From positions 737,003 to 781,554 of the forward strand of contig BFEA01000092.1 of assembly GCA_003427395.1 (NCBI GenBank): 44,552 nucleotides of DNA, written 5' to 3'. The DNA comes from Chara braunii. Lineage: Eukaryota > Streptophyta > Charophyceae > Charales > Characeae. Below are positions 1 to 11,058 of this stretch, piece by piece; within the stretch, counting starts at the first letter, position 1, and each line of letters starts with the position of its first letter. The translations under genes and the position numbers were made by a program. The notes under the pieces were generated by a model that did not search any database, had not been told where the DNA came from, and saw nothing but the letters and a program-made list of their open reading frames with translations.

Positions 1-59
1 ACAGTTTACTCTAACTACAGCTATGACAGCTATGGCTGCCTCTAACTACAACTACGACA

Positions 60-660
60 ATGCATACTCCAAGGGGATTGATTCACATGAACGTGGCACC
101 CCAAGGATGGACGAACGCGGTAGCCATGGTGCAAAGGAGTATGGTGAGAGTCATGCAGTCAATCATTCCACAAATTATTGAGCCGTACATCGATGCTTTA
201 GTTGTGAAGGGCCCAATGGTGAAGGATGAGCAAAAGATTGTACTTGGCATAAGGAAGTTTGTCTGGAATCATGTTAATGATCTCAGGAAGGTGCTTGATT
301 TGTTACAGGAGTATAATCTTCCGGCTAGCGGAGCTAAGTCCAGGCATTCCATGAGAGAGGCTACAATATTGGGTTTTGTATGCTATGAGCAAGGTCATCG
401 TCCCGACACCAGAAAAACGAATAAGATCCTTGAATGACCTACGCCATTCAGGAACTTAGCGAAGTAAGGTGTTTTCTTGGAACATGCGGATTCTGAAGAA
501 TTTTCATCGAAAGGTTTGCTGCAAAGACTGAACATGTGAGAAAGCTAGTAAGAAAGAATTGGGAATGTGAATGGGGAGAGAAGGAGGAACAAGTGGTGAA
601 AAAATTTGAAGAAGGAATTTGAGGAAGGAGGTCTTGTGTTGGGGGTCCCTGACTATGAAG
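60..660 (+). pseudogene. Reverse transcriptase C-terminal part (Ty3/gypsy pol), broken
   Basis: The first 125 codons read as the end of the palm and the thumb of a gypsy reverse transcriptase: a GWTNAVAMVQ-like stretch, then a YIDALVVKG segment in the region of the usual YxDD catalytic box, then a GFVCYEQGHRPD segment that corresponds to the family's conserved gypsy thumb entry. The YxDD box is altered (YIDA). The frame meets TGA at 435, where the family has the tryptophan of a WPTP-type motif. A frameshift near 460, a TGA at 494 in the FLG-x-CG-F-x-RIFI connection segment and another shift near 600-620 follow. The fingers and the first half of the palm lie left of the window. Confidence 0.8.
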
Positions 661-1100
661 TTGTTACAGAATGACCCTTTATCATAGAGACTGATGCTAG
701 ACCCACCGCTTTGGGGGGAGTTCTAATACAGGCAGATCTGGAAGGAAAGGAAAAACCTTTGCGTTTTGAGAGTCGAACCCTCAATACTAATGAGCGGAAC
801 TACTCTCAATTCAAAAATGAGGCTTTGGTCGTGCTGCACTGTCTGCGTATCTTTAGGCACTACCTCTATGGGAGAAGGTTTGTCCTGAGGATAGATCCAA
901 CCGCCCTTGTGTATTCCCTCAAGAACGTTTCACCCACAGATCCTACTATCACCAGATGACTCACGTACATCTGGCTGTTCGATTTTCAGTTGGAACATAT
1001 CTAAGGGAACAAGAACAGGGTTGATGGGTTAAGCAGGATAGAATGGGAGAAGCCTGGAGATGCCAAGGAAGAAACTCCACCAGTAAATGGATTTCTGGAT
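624..1100 (+). pseudogene. RNase H domain of Ty3/gypsy pol, broken
   Basis: The frame contains an ETDA motif just before 700, then ALGGVLIQ, a FESRTLNTNERNYS segment and an EALVVLHCLRIFRHYLYG segment. This is the standard order of the gypsy RNase H domain (first catalytic acid in TDAS, then the SR-L-E-Y segment). It degrades the RNA strand of the RNA-DNA hybrid during reverse transcription. In-frame stops lie at 672 (TGA), 957 (TGA) and 1002 (TAA). The two TGA codons sit exactly where the family has tryptophan, which indicates G-to-A change. After 1002 the same frame runs on through a connection with a VDGLSR motif toward the integrase. Confidence 0.85.
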
Positions 1101-1109
1101 GAAGATGAT

Positions 1110-2449
1110 ATGCAACTCCATGTGAACTCATGGAGACTGAGTATTAATGATAAGGAAGCAAGGAGATGGAAGTCTATGTGGTGCGCACCAACAACTTTTG
1201 TAAAAATCGAAGGATTGGTGTTAAAACATTTCGTTGAAGAAGACGGATGGGGAGAAAAGAATAGAGAGTGGATGGAGGAGTTAGCTTTGGCGGAGACCTA
1301 CAGACTGACTGACGATTTAGTAACGATTGAGGCAGGAACGAAGCAGGTATATCAGCACCTGCTGACAATGGGGAGAGTACACTATCTTGTCAACTCACTC
1401 CTGCAGGTTCAGGCTGAAAATGAAGGAGAGATAGTAAAGGCAGACGAGATAGTACTGGGGGATGATTTCGAATTTGATGAGGAGATGAACGGAGAGGAGT
1501 TTGAGCAAGGGGAAATCTCAGAGGATTTCCGGGAAGAAGAATATGATGGGTTTCATCTAGAAATAAGACTTCTTCTCTCCGGAGATAAGCGAGAAAAAGA
1601 TGTTAGTAAGAAGACTCTCCGTATGAGAGATCACTACATAGTGAGGGGAGACCATTTCTTCATCAGGGATAAACAAGGACCTCCCAGGAGAGTCATTTGT
1701 GGAAGGAATCGGCAAATTGATGTGATAGCAGCGCTTCATGACGGACCCGTAGGAGGTCACAAGAGTTTTACCACTACCATCAAGAAGGTGACCGAACTGT
1801 ACTTTTGGGAAGGTGTGTATGGAATGATCCGAAAGTACTGTGAGTCGTGCGTTCCTTGCCAAATCAGGTCTCCAATCAGATACAAGGAACCCCAACATCC
1901 AAGGTATATCAAGGATGTAGGGGCAGTAATCCACCTGGATCTCCTGGCAATGTCACTGGGACTTGGGGGCTATAATTATATCTTTGATGTCCGAGATAAC
2001 CTTACAGGTGTTGTTGATGGAAAAGTCATCCGAACCAAGACAGGAGCAGTCTTGGCAGAATGCATCAAAAAATATTACCTTCGATATCCTTTCGTGGTGG
2101 AGTTTACAATGGATAGGAGGTCTGAGTTACGTGTGGAGAAGTGAAAGAGTTGCTAGACGATCTTGGAGTTATTGTCAAGTACACGACCAGGGCACATCCT
2201 CAGACGAATGCACCTGCTGAAAGAGGACGCAACACGATCAGTAACTTGTTGGCAAAGTGGACAACTGGGAAGCCAAACCTGTGGTCGAAGTTCTTGAGAA
2301 CAGTGTTATTTGTCGAGAACATCACGGTCAAGAAAATCACAGGTTATGCCCCTGCGACCTTGTGCTATGGAAAGCATGTCACGTTTCCGATAGAGAGTTT
2401 CTTGAAAACGTGGCGAAGACAGGATCTTGAGAACGATATGCCCATGTAA
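1110..2449 (+). pseudogene. Integrase (zinc-binding and catalytic core), frameshifted
   Basis: The 344-codon part (1110-2144) holds an acidic linker and then an HHCC zinc-binding region: histidines in ALHDG and GGHKS, cysteines in YCESCVPC. The catalytic core follows: the first aspartate in IHLDLLA (codon near 1938) and the second in FTMDRRS (near 2111). A frameshift between about 2110 and 2141 moves the reading to another frame, where HPQTNAPAERG supplies the catalytic glutamate (near 2219). That frame ends at TAA 2447. In working elements the protein inserts the cDNA into host DNA. The DDE triad is present, but no intact protein can be made from this copy. Confidence 0.85.
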
Positions 2450-2784
2450 GAGTTGCTTGACATTAGGGTCAGGCAGGTCAATATCACTGAAGAGAGGATA
2501 CAGAAAGCTGTGGAGAGAGTGACTGACAGTCGTGGGAAGGACAAAGAAAGGTGGGATAGATCTCCACGCGTGCGGGACCATTGGAAATCGAAGATATAGT
2601 ACTACTATACGATTCCTCGCTCGAAAAGCAATGGTTAAGGAAGTTGGACAAGAGGTGGTTGGGACCCTTCAGAGTTAGACGCAGAGAAAATCATGGAGCC
2701 TATGAGCTTGAAGAAATGGATGGAACAACAAGAAAAGATTGGATTTCAGAATCTAGGTTGAAGAAGTTAAAAATAAAACAAGAG
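2450..2784 (+). pseudogene. Integrase C-terminal region (GPF/Y module)
   Basis: After the stop at 2447 the earlier frame continues with a heptad-rich RQ-x-R-E-x-R segment. It shifts near 2575 into a frame reading IVLLYDSSLEKQW, then KRWLGPFRV. This is the GPY/F module that ends many plant and algal gypsy integrases and contributes to target choice. The last codons overlap a GAG|GTGAGT donor-like site at 2784-2785. Without splicing the frame stops at 2791. There is no recognisable chromodomain downstream. Confidence 0.75.
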
Positions 2785-2924
2785 GTGAGTTGATGAAAGT
2801 TGAAAGAAAAACCTGACGATCTTGTAAGACCTTTTGTTATGGCATTTCCTTTGCGAATATTCTATTGTTAACCAGTTGCTGACCCTTCCCTTTATCTGTC
2901 ACTCCCTTTCTCTTTCTGTGTGCA
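2785..2924 (+). other. Intron-like segment between pol and gag frames
   Basis: A near-perfect donor (GAG|GTGAGT) is followed after 140 bases by a pyrimidine tract and TGTGTGCAG. Splicing would leave the pol frame at a stop two codons later (GCG TGA) and bring the gag-like ATG at 2950 to 25 bases downstream of the junction. The sites are seen directly; use of the intron is inference. Confidence 0.45.
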
Positions 2925-2949
2925 GGCGTGACCCAGGAAGCAGGCAGCC

Positions 2950-5019
2950 ATGACACAGAAGGGAGGGATGGCGGGTCCTTCCATGACAACTCCTGGAAGA
3001 GAAGGACAAAAGAAGGTACAACTGGTAACAAAGGATTCCCAAGGGATACCTATCTACAAAAAAAGGGACAATCTGAGGGTTTTTCTAAGGGAATTTGAGG
3101 AGTATGCCTTCAAGAGAGAGTGGGATACTCAGACCATGCTTCAGCATGTGGCAAGTTTGGGAGAATGGAACGAGGCAATAGATGAGATTGCCTCGGATTG
3201 TTTGGGGTGAATGACCTTCAAGGCAGATATGTGGGCAAGGTATGGGGATTTGACGAGAGATGAGATCGAAGATGATATCATCTTTGATAGTACCAACTTA
3301 GAGGATTTCGAGGACAGTATCAACCTTTGCGCAAAGAAAAGGAGGTGGGGTGAGAGGAAGAAGATGGAGCAAGTAATGAGGAGAATAGCACCAAGGGAAT
3401 ATGAGGCAGTAAAGAAGGTCAGGGAGGAGTCAGATACCTGAGGGAGTTTCCTTGTCAAAATGAGAAAGGCCTATCCCTTGGAGGTACAGCGGCAGAAGAA
3501 GAAGCAGCTACTTCAGGAGCAGGGATTGTGGATTGGCAAGAGGGGGGAGAGGATGGAAAGGAGGGCTCAAAAGGAGAATGAGGGAGATAATACACCTCCT
3601 CGACAGGAGGAGGATGAAGTTGAAGCTCAGGAAGGAGATGGCTCAATGAGGGAAGACAAAACACGAAGGGAGGAGCACAGTGAGAAGGAAGTGGAAGACA
3701 GTGGCAAGGCTAGAAAGGTAAAGAAGGGAAATGAAAAGGTGAAGGAAGGAAAAGGAAAGGGGAAGAATGATGAGAGGGTTGAAGAAGCAGGACCATCTGG
3801 AAATGCTGAAGTACCCACTTCCAATGAGCCTCCCAAAGAACAAGGCTCAAGGAGATTGACAGAGGAGGAGAGGCAGAGAAGAGAGGAAGAAAACAAGGAA
3901 TGAAGGAATCAAGTTGTGACTTCACTAAAAGAGGAGTTGCCTTCAGACGCACCCTAGAGCCTGAAGTTGGAAAGGATATTACTCTCTGAGATCGTGATCA
4001 GTTCCAAGCTAGCATCTGATGTGAACCGGTTGATTCGATTGCATGAACTACTCAGGGAAGATTGTGAGTGGCTCCTTGAAGGGGAGGCAGAATTGGCTGA
4101 TAAATTGAAAAAAATGGAGGAAGAAAGAAAAAGGGGAATGGATGTCCCCATTCAGGAACTTCAGGATAGGATAAGGGAAACGACAGAGTTGCTCACACAG
4201 GGGGTAGCAAGCCATGTCCTTGAAATCCTGAAGGAGATTCAAAGGTTAAGGGCAAGGGAAGAAAGAAGGGATATGCAGTGGACAAAAGTGGAAAAGGATA
4301 TGGAAGGTTTGACGACTGAAATGAAAAAGGCGAAGATTGAGCAAGGAAAGCTGAAAGTGAAGATGGAAGCACTAAACACTGCCCTTGACAACAAAAGTAA
4401 GGAGGTAGAGACATAAAAGATGGAGAAGGAGAGGTTGGAAAGGGAAATTGGTAAGTTGGAGGCAAAAGTCAGTGAGCAAGGTAAGGCAATTGAAGCGGAA
4501 AAGAGTGAAAGGAGGGAGGAGAGTGATAAGTGGGAAAAGAGATGGAAGGAGGTGGAAGAGGCTTTGAAGAATTCAAAAGGGGATATTCAGGCAAAGGTCG
4601 AAGAAGAGGACGTTAAAAAGATTGAGGACATGAGGGAGGACCCAAGGGTGGAAAGAAAAAGGGATGAACCTGATGATGGGCAAGGTAAAAGGATGATGGT
4701 TGAAATTGTCACTTTGCCTGAAGAGAATGATGGAGAAACATCACTGACTGTTAACAGAGTGGGACAGGAAAGGGAAAGTTCTTACATTGAGACATTAATC
4801 GAGGCAGCATCTCAGGATATTTCATCGTCTGCAAAAAGAACAAAGGAGGAGGAAAAGAAACTATGTTGGTATTGTATGAAGGGAGTCCACATGAGAGATG
4901 ATTGTCCTGGGTTTAAAACGGATAGGGTAAAGGGGTTGGTTAGCCTCGATGAGAACAACAGACTTATCGATAGGAAGAAAAATCTGATTAAAATAACCAA
5001 GGAAGGGTTCATGGTCTAA
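2950..5019 (+). pseudogene. Retrotransposon gag-like frame with CCHC zinc knuckle, five nonsense mutations
   Basis: One reading frame of about 690 codons is open from 2950 to 5019 except for TGA 3208, TGA 3439, TGA 3901, TAG 3955 and TAA 4414, with no frameshift. The first part (FLREFEEYAFKREWD and an acidic helical segment) resembles gag of plant and algal gypsy elements. The middle is a long Lys/Glu-rich, probably coiled-coil region (3460-4700). Near 4864 lies C-x2-C-x4-H-x4-C (CWYCMKGVHMRDDC), the nucleic-acid-binding knuckle. The frame ends at 5019 without protease or reverse transcriptase behind it. The function is inferred from the knuckle and from its position beside pol. Confidence 0.75.
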
Positions 5020-5820
5020 TTGTATGAGCAGTTGGGACTCACCTTAGAGGATTAGAATAAAACAATTTTGAAGTTTCTTTCAGAAAGGCATTGTATATTA
5101 GGGATTGAGGATAAAGGAGGTGGTGTGGTGAGTTTGTTACTTAATCTTCTTACAAGGATCAGATAGAGTGTATTAGTCAATTACAGAGTATGTACTTTTG
5201 TTGCTAGGATTATGAGATTTTGTAGCATCATGTATGTTCTTCCGACTCAACATTTGTACTCTAGTAGTTGAGGATAGATCAGACGTATGATTCATTTTCT
5301 GTTTTGAGGCTCTGTGCGTCACTCTGGATCAGTTTGACATATACTTTGTATTCAGTTGAGTTTCTTTATCCTAAGTTATTTGCGAGGTATACCTATGGAG
5401 AACTTGAATACTTTGCACTTTCACAATTGAGTTGGTCCAGTGTTTGGTTTTGGTTGATGAAATGTGTACTTCGGATATGTGTACAGTTTATGCTGTCAAA
5501 TCTTGAACTAGGATGCTCATAAAAGCGCCTAAGTGTTCAAGAGTGACAAAATGAAATGAGATTTGCAAAGTTTGAAAGTTGTTCTGCACTCATGATCAGT
5601 CATTTTTATGCCTTGTTTATATAATTATTTTTTAAAAGGACCCTAAAAAGGGATATGGAAGAGTCAAAGTTATTATGCATTTGAGAAACCCTGTGAATCA
5701 GGGAAATGTATATTATGAATGGAATGGATGTTTTTTTTTTTTCTGCCTTATGACAAGACAAGGGGTCAAATACATACTTTTATACTTTCTTTATGGATAT
5801 TTTGGTTGGCTTTTCTATTG
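5020..5820. other. AT-rich non-coding stretch
   Basis: No supported gene. It may be the 3-prime untranslated part or LTR remains of the retroelement, but no matching second copy is in the window. Confidence 0.3.
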
Positions 5821-7750
5821 GAAAAAGATCCCCGAGACGTGTGCCTATCCAGCCTGTGACCGAGGTCTGGGAGGCACGGCCCCTAAGTGACTCTGACGAT
5901 GCCCCTCGATCAGAGACAAGTTTTATAATTATGTTGAATCATTCTTATTGATATTGTTTCTTTCATATATTCATTCAATGGGTTTGTTCACCCATTCAAG
6001 AAGAATTGACGAGGGGAAAAAAAAATTATTTTGTCAAATTGAATTTTATATGTGTATTTTTGAAATAATCATCGCTCATCCACTTATGGAGGTCAGTCTG
6101 AGGGACTTAAAATTACCAAGCCTATGGTGGAAAATAGGCATCATTGGGACGTAACTCCCAGCGTGGGCTGCTGGCCAAGTATAATCAGGCAGCGGGCCTT
6201 CCGATTACGGTCTGGGACTAAACTTAAGGGGAGAGACTCCCTAATGATAGAATTGGTCCAGATAGATATCGGGGGGATCGAGAGTCAGGTCTAGATATTT
6301 TGGTAGGAGGTATTTATCCTATATTGCGTAACCAGTGCAAGTACCACCATTAAATTAACAACATGGTGGGCCACAGATCAGGCCTGATCAATCGATTGTG
6401 GTGGGTTGAGACCAAGGTTGTCGATCCCCTCGCATTAGACTTCGGGTGGGGCGGTAAAAACTGACTTAGGTTGAGACCTTCGTCCAAAAAAGTGGGATTC
6501 ATTTATGATTCCTAACTCCTCGGACACCCAACGAAATCCTGGCAAATAAAGTCTAAAGTTGTGGGGAAAGGCTATCATTATCTTCCTTGGTGACCTCTGT
6601 AACTGTAGTACAGATCCAATATCACCACTTTGAGTCATATGGAATAATCTTTCTTTAGTATTACAATTTTTCAAGGTATGTGGGAGACCCAGGTTAAAAT
6701 TATGGCAGTATGGGCGCACCAAGGGAGACAGTGAGGGTCTTCAAACCGCAACTTCGTCCAGGAAATTGAATTTTAACAACTTGTTGTGTCAGAAAGCCTT
6801 TGTTTGCATTTAGGTTCCCCAGCGATGGGGACGTCGCTGAATGGGGTCTGGGAATACTGTCGGGGCTGATACCCTTACAAGGGTATCCGCTCATAATTTT
6901 GCGGTCGACACAATGTCAACACCAACTGCCAGAACGGAGACGGCTAAAAACAGAAAATGGGGTAAACCCCTCGACCGTTATGGTCATGAAAGTTTAGTAA
7001 CCGCGAGGGCCAAAACATGGCACGCGCGAACAAGAGTCAGGGGTTAAAAATTTCGAGTACTCGTCTGCGTCGTCTCAGCGCATGCAAAGACGACGGAGGT
7101 TAGTGGATTAAAAATTTGAATGACCGCGCGCGCCATTCCGACACACGCGGAGACTGCAAAATGGTTAGTAAATAAAACCTCTCACCACAAAGGTCGGAGG
7201 GTTAGTCAAAACGGGAACAGTCGCGCGGGATGTGGCGACGGTTTTTCTCAGTTAGTTGATGACTGAGAAAGTATGACTGAGTCCGCAGACGTCGAATGTG
7301 TCAGGAGAGCGAGACGCAAAACCACTCTCCGCGGACTAGAATGTAGGTGGAAATTAATACAGGCCCCGGCCATGTGGCCGGGGCAACTAGAAAGGAGGGG
7401 CCTAGCTTGTTGTAACAGGCTGTGGTGGCCAACGGAGGCCTGGGTTTTCCTCTGCGGCGGACTGCGGGCCTTATGTACTGACCAAACCAGACCCTGTACT
7501 CTACTTAGGGCAAATTACCTCCTAATAGAACCGAACTAGGAGCTAGCCAGTAGGTACAGGCACAGACTGATACGCAAGGGATCATGGGATCGAGTTCGAC
7601 CTGCCTCCGGGCTAGCTCCTTTTGCTAGCTATGGGGGGCGGGGCCTGCCTTTTCCGCCCGCCCTCAGACGGGCGGGATTCGAACCCTTGACCTCGAGTTT
7701 GGGGCAAGATAGAATCAGAGCCCGTTGTGGCAGTTGACACAACGGGGTAG
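5821..7750. repeat. Hairpin-rich non-coding tract
   Basis: Many perfect inverted repeats are packed here. GATACCCTT/AAGGGTATC lies at 6868-6887, TTTCTCAGT/ACTGAGAAA near 7243-7269 and GCCCCGGCC/GGCCGGGGC at 7363-7384. AGGAGCTAGCC/GGCTAGCTCCT lies at about 7539-7620 with a 60-base loop, CCGCCCG/CGGGCGG at 7654-7675 and CCCGTTGTG/CACAACGGG at 7721-7746. A short motif GGTTAGT recurs near 7100-7220. No gene was recognised. The density of stems resembles the array at 13600-15721. Confidence 0.6.
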
Positions 7751-8040
7751 ATAGTAGTTAGATTCTCTTTTTTTTTTTTTTTTTTCCTTTTATTGTTATT
7801 AGTTAGATTTGTTTCTTTTTTTTTCTTTCTTATTGTTGGTTTTTAGGCCCCGTGGTAAAAAATCTCTCGTAGCCTCACCTTAGTGAATCTTCCTCTGAGA
7901 TTGGGGTAGGTTCAGTCAAGAAGTTAGCAAGGATCCCAGACGAGCTAGCCGCAGAGGGCTACAATGTGGCACCACGGAGATCCGACTCGGGGGAAAACGA
8001 ACAGGGAGCATGGAGAAAGAGAAGAAAAACACTCAGAAGC
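7751..8040. other. No gene seen; T-rich runs
   Basis: Contains two poly-T runs near 7770-7830. Nothing else recognised. Confidence 0.3.
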
Positions 8041-8640
8041 GAGGAAGGGGATATCGAGAGCAAACCTGAAAACGGAAAAAAAAAAAAAAAAACGCGTCAG
8101 AAGTGAGAAAAAGGAGGAAGAAGAAGAAGGAGAGAAGAAGGAGAAGGGGAACTAGAAGAACAAAGGAGAAGGGAGAGCGCCTACCAGATCGTGTGGGCAG
8201 TCGATTACGGAGATGACTGCGGAGGCTACAACGAAGACGGCGGTCGTGACGACGACGACGAGGGAAGAGAGGGAGAAGGTGAAGAAGAAGAGGGAGGAGC
8301 AAGGCGGGGAGTAGCGGAGTGACCGCGCGGAGGGAAAACAGCGAGAAGGAGCAAATGAGGAGCGCGCAGAATAAAAAAGCGAAAAAGAGGCACGTGAGGA
8401 AGAGAGTGAGGGAGAAAAACTGGGCGGAGGAAAGAGAAAGTGATCGCGAGAAAAAGAAGAAAGAAGAAGAAAAAGGAAAGAAGAAGGTGAAGAAGGAGGA
8501 GAACGGAGGAAGGAGGAAGGAAAAGAGGGGAAAGGATCGAGTTTTACCTGCAAAAGCGGGGAGCATCCGACGACAGCGACAGCGACGGCGACGCCGAGGG
8601 AGCAGGAGAAAGAGAGGTAAATCACTTATCTCAAGGCTCG
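8040..8640. repeat. Purine-rich (GA/AAG) tract
   Basis: The plus strand is strongly biased to A and G for about 600 bases, with irregular GAAGAAGGAG motifs. Open frames in all directions here are low-complexity products of this bias, and I do not regard them as genes. Such homopurine tracts can form triplex DNA. Confidence 0.6.
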
Positions 8641-8956
8641 CTCCCCCAACATTATCAATCACAAGAACGAACAAGAAAAAAATAATCAAATGATGAATAA
8701 ATAAATAAATAAGCAAAATAAATCAAATGAAACGAATGAAACTACCGTTAGAACATGGAAGTATACATTCCTACACTACACGTATGTATGTGTGTGTGAG
8801 AAAGAGAGAAAGAGTTAAGTCTCCAGCGTGCGACTCGCCGCACGCTACTCGGATCGACAGAACGAGCACATCAAAAGGTGGCAGTGTATATTTCCCCGTT
8901 TCAGCGGAAGATTCATTTCGTTTTTGCTCATCCTATCGATGGAATGTGTGAGTGTG

Positions 8957-9051
<95 letters not shown>

Positions 9052-9052
9052 G
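8957..9052. repeat. (GA)n microsatellite
   Basis: About 30 uninterrupted GA units, then GA blocks interrupted by AAA. Confidence 0.95.
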
Positions 9053-9074
9053 GAGAGGCGAGATGCACATAGCA

Positions 9075-9446
9075 TCTATGAGTGGGGAATGAGTTTGTGA
9101 GTGTAGCACGAGACAGACCTGGTGCCGGAAGCGTGCGACATTGGTCGTCATATGCTCGTACTACGGGAATGTTGTTGATGTCATCTTTCAGCTTCATAAT
9201 ATAGGTTAGATATGATCTGCTATATGTTGTCTGGGCGCCGAGCACCAGATAGGATATCAACTCTAGTTCTTCGTTGATGGTGATGGGACTATTTCATCAT
9301 TGTCAATTACGAACTCTTGGTGTGTTCTTATTTGATGAATCGCGTGATGCAATGCTGCTGTTGGTTCGAGGTCAAGACTATCTGTTCGTATGTACATGAT
9401 GTTGTTTGATTGTTGAAGGTCGTTATTTCTCATATATTTTTGCATA

Positions 9447-9477
<31 letters not shown>

Positions 9478-9524
9478 TTTATTTTTTTTTTTTTTTTTAT
9501 TTTTTTTTTTTATTATTATTATTA
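9075..9524 (-). repeat. Tandem exon-like unit 1 with (TTA)n end
   Basis: First copy of a 7-copy family. On the plus strand it starts with a GCATCTATGAGTG-like head and ends in (TTA)n at about 9450-9524. On the minus strand a coding-like piece containing ISYLVLGAQTT ends at CCAG|GTCTGT (GT at 9118-9117). A CACTCATAG acceptor-like site lies about 48 bases further on. Confidence 0.7.
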
Positions 9525-9551
9525 GGGGGCGCTGTGGTCCTTGGGACCGCG

Positions 9552-9942
9552 TGGCATCTGTGAGTGGGGGAACGAGGTTGTGAGTGATACGAGAGACATA
9601 CCTGGTGTGGGAAGCACGCGGCATTGGCCGCTATCTGCTTGTACTTCAGGAGGGCCGTTGTCGACATTTTTGGTATTGTAGAATAGGATAGATAAGATCT
9701 GTCATCTGTAGTCTGGGCGCCTAGCGCCTGATAAGATACCAACAATGGTTCTTCGTCGATGGTGATAAGGCTGGTTCAACATTGTCAATTATCAGCTTTT
9801 GATGTGCTTATTTGATGAATCGTGTGATGCAATCCTGCTGATTGGTTCGAGGTCACAACAATCTGGTTTTATGTCTATGATGCTGTTTGATTGTTGAAGT
9901 TAGTCATTGTTCATCTTTATTATTATTATTATTATTATTATA
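9552..9942 (-). repeat. Tandem exon-like unit 2 with (TTA)n end
   Basis: Best-preserved copy. The minus strand reads VSYQALGAQTTDDRSYL ... NAACFPHQ and then CAG|GTATGT (boundary at 9602/9601). A CTCACAG|ATGCC acceptor-like site lies about 45 bases downstream. (TTA)n lies at 9918-9942 on the plus strand. Confidence 0.75.
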
Positions 9943-9969
9943 TTGGGTGCACGATGGGTTGGGTGCACG

Positions 9970-10325
9970 AGGCATCTGTGAGTGAGGGATCGAAAGTTGT
10001 GAATGAAACGAGAAACTTACCTGGTTCTGATGCCTATGGCATTGGTCGTACTTCGGAAAAGTTGTGTCGTCATCTTCAGCATTGTAGTGTAGGCTAGTTA
10101 GGATCTGCAATCTGTAGTCTGGACCGAACGCCAGATAGGATATCAACATTGACACTTCGTTGATGATGATCATGAGACTATTCCAGCATAGTCAATTTTG
10201 AGTTTTGGGTGTCGTCCTATTTGGTGAAACTCGTGATGCCATTCTGCTGTTGGTCACGACTACCCGGTAGTATGAGTATAATGCTGCTTGGATTCTTAAG
10301 TTCGCTATTGCTCGTTTTTTCCGTG

Positions 10326-10395
<70 letters not shown>

Positions 10396-10423
10396 TGATT
10401 ATTATTATTATTATCATTATTAG
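9970..10423 (-). repeat. Tandem exon-like unit 3 with (TTA)n end
   Basis: The minus strand has ISYLAFG, a frameshifted middle, then CAG|GTAAGT (boundary 10021/10020), a consensus plant donor. The unit ends in about 30 TTA/ATT units (10327-10423). Confidence 0.7.
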
Positions 10424-10429
10424 GTGCAT

Positions 10430-10650
10430 AGTATCTGTGAGTTGGGGATGAAGGTTGTAAGAGAGGAGAGAGACGTACTTGGTGTTTGATGCGTGCGGCG
10501 TTTGTCGAGATTGCTGGTACTTCGGAAATTTGTTGACGCCACCTGTGGCATCGCAGTATAAGCTAGATAGGATCCGCCACCTGTAGTCTGCATGTCGAAC
10601 ACCAGGTAGGATGTCGGCATTGGGTCTGTGACGATGATGATGATGATGAT
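10430..10650 (-). repeat. Tandem exon-like unit 4, truncated
   Basis: Carries the head, the donor-like CAA|GTACGT (GT at 10478-10477) and SYLVFDMQTTGGGSYLAYT on the minus strand. It is then cut off at a (GAT)n run near 10630-10650. Confidence 0.65.
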
Positions 10651-10989
10651 GTGAGGGCACTTACCTTGTATAGGCGATGGTCTGCATGGGCAACATCTTC
10701 AAGTGCTTCGGGTTGCCGCTGATGTCAACAGTTGCATTGTCAATTCGCAGGCTGCAGTAGCTGTGTAGGGGTAGGCTGGGCTCTGAGCGCCGAGTTGGAG
10801 AGTGAAGGGATTGGACTCTTGTATTGATGCAGAGAGAGTACGCTCTCCTTGACATTGGGTTTCAGTGCTACGAATCTCCATTGGTGTATTATTGGTGCAA
10901 TATTGCTCTCTGGACACGGTGTGACTATCTGGCTTTCGAAGTGATGGTGTAATCAGGAATTGTCATCTCACTATTGCTTATTTTCCCTG

Positions 10990-11047
<58 letters not shown>

Positions 11048-11058
11048 GTTATTATTAT
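10651..11058 (-). repeat. Tandem exon-like unit 5, divergent, with (TTA)n end
   Basis: The minus strand keeps LGAQSPAYPYTA and a donor AAG|GTAAGT (GT at 10664-10663). The plus-strand tail TTATTTTCCCTGCATTATTA matches the tails of the other units. (TTA)n lies at 10990-11058. Confidence 0.6.

Larger units (their letters stand above)
1..5019 (+). mobile_element. Decayed Ty3/gypsy LTR retrotransposon, pol followed by gag-like frame
   Basis: Seen: pieces of reverse transcriptase, RNase H and integrase follow one another on the plus strand in the Ty3/gypsy order, interrupted by stops and at least three frameshifts. A gag-like frame with a CCHC knuckle then follows within 160 bases. No LTR pair, primer-binding site or protease was recognised, and the left part continues off the window. 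In known Ty3/gypsy elements gag precedes pol, so this order suggests two abutting or rearranged copies, or an unusual element. The element cannot be autonomous as it stands. Confidence is high that it is a Ty3/gypsy relic and low about its exact limits. Confidence 0.85.

Noticed and set aside
7673-7746. tRNA T-arm-like GGTTCGAATCC on the minus strand and a PBS-like AATCAGAGC on the plus strand
   Set aside because: No box A at the right distance and no cloverleaf; the PBS match is about 10 of 12 without an adjacent LTR end.
8033-8716. Long hydrophobic minus-strand frame opposite the purine-rich tract
   Set aside because: Phe/Leu/Ser/Arg runs are the translation of a polypyrimidine strand; no motif.
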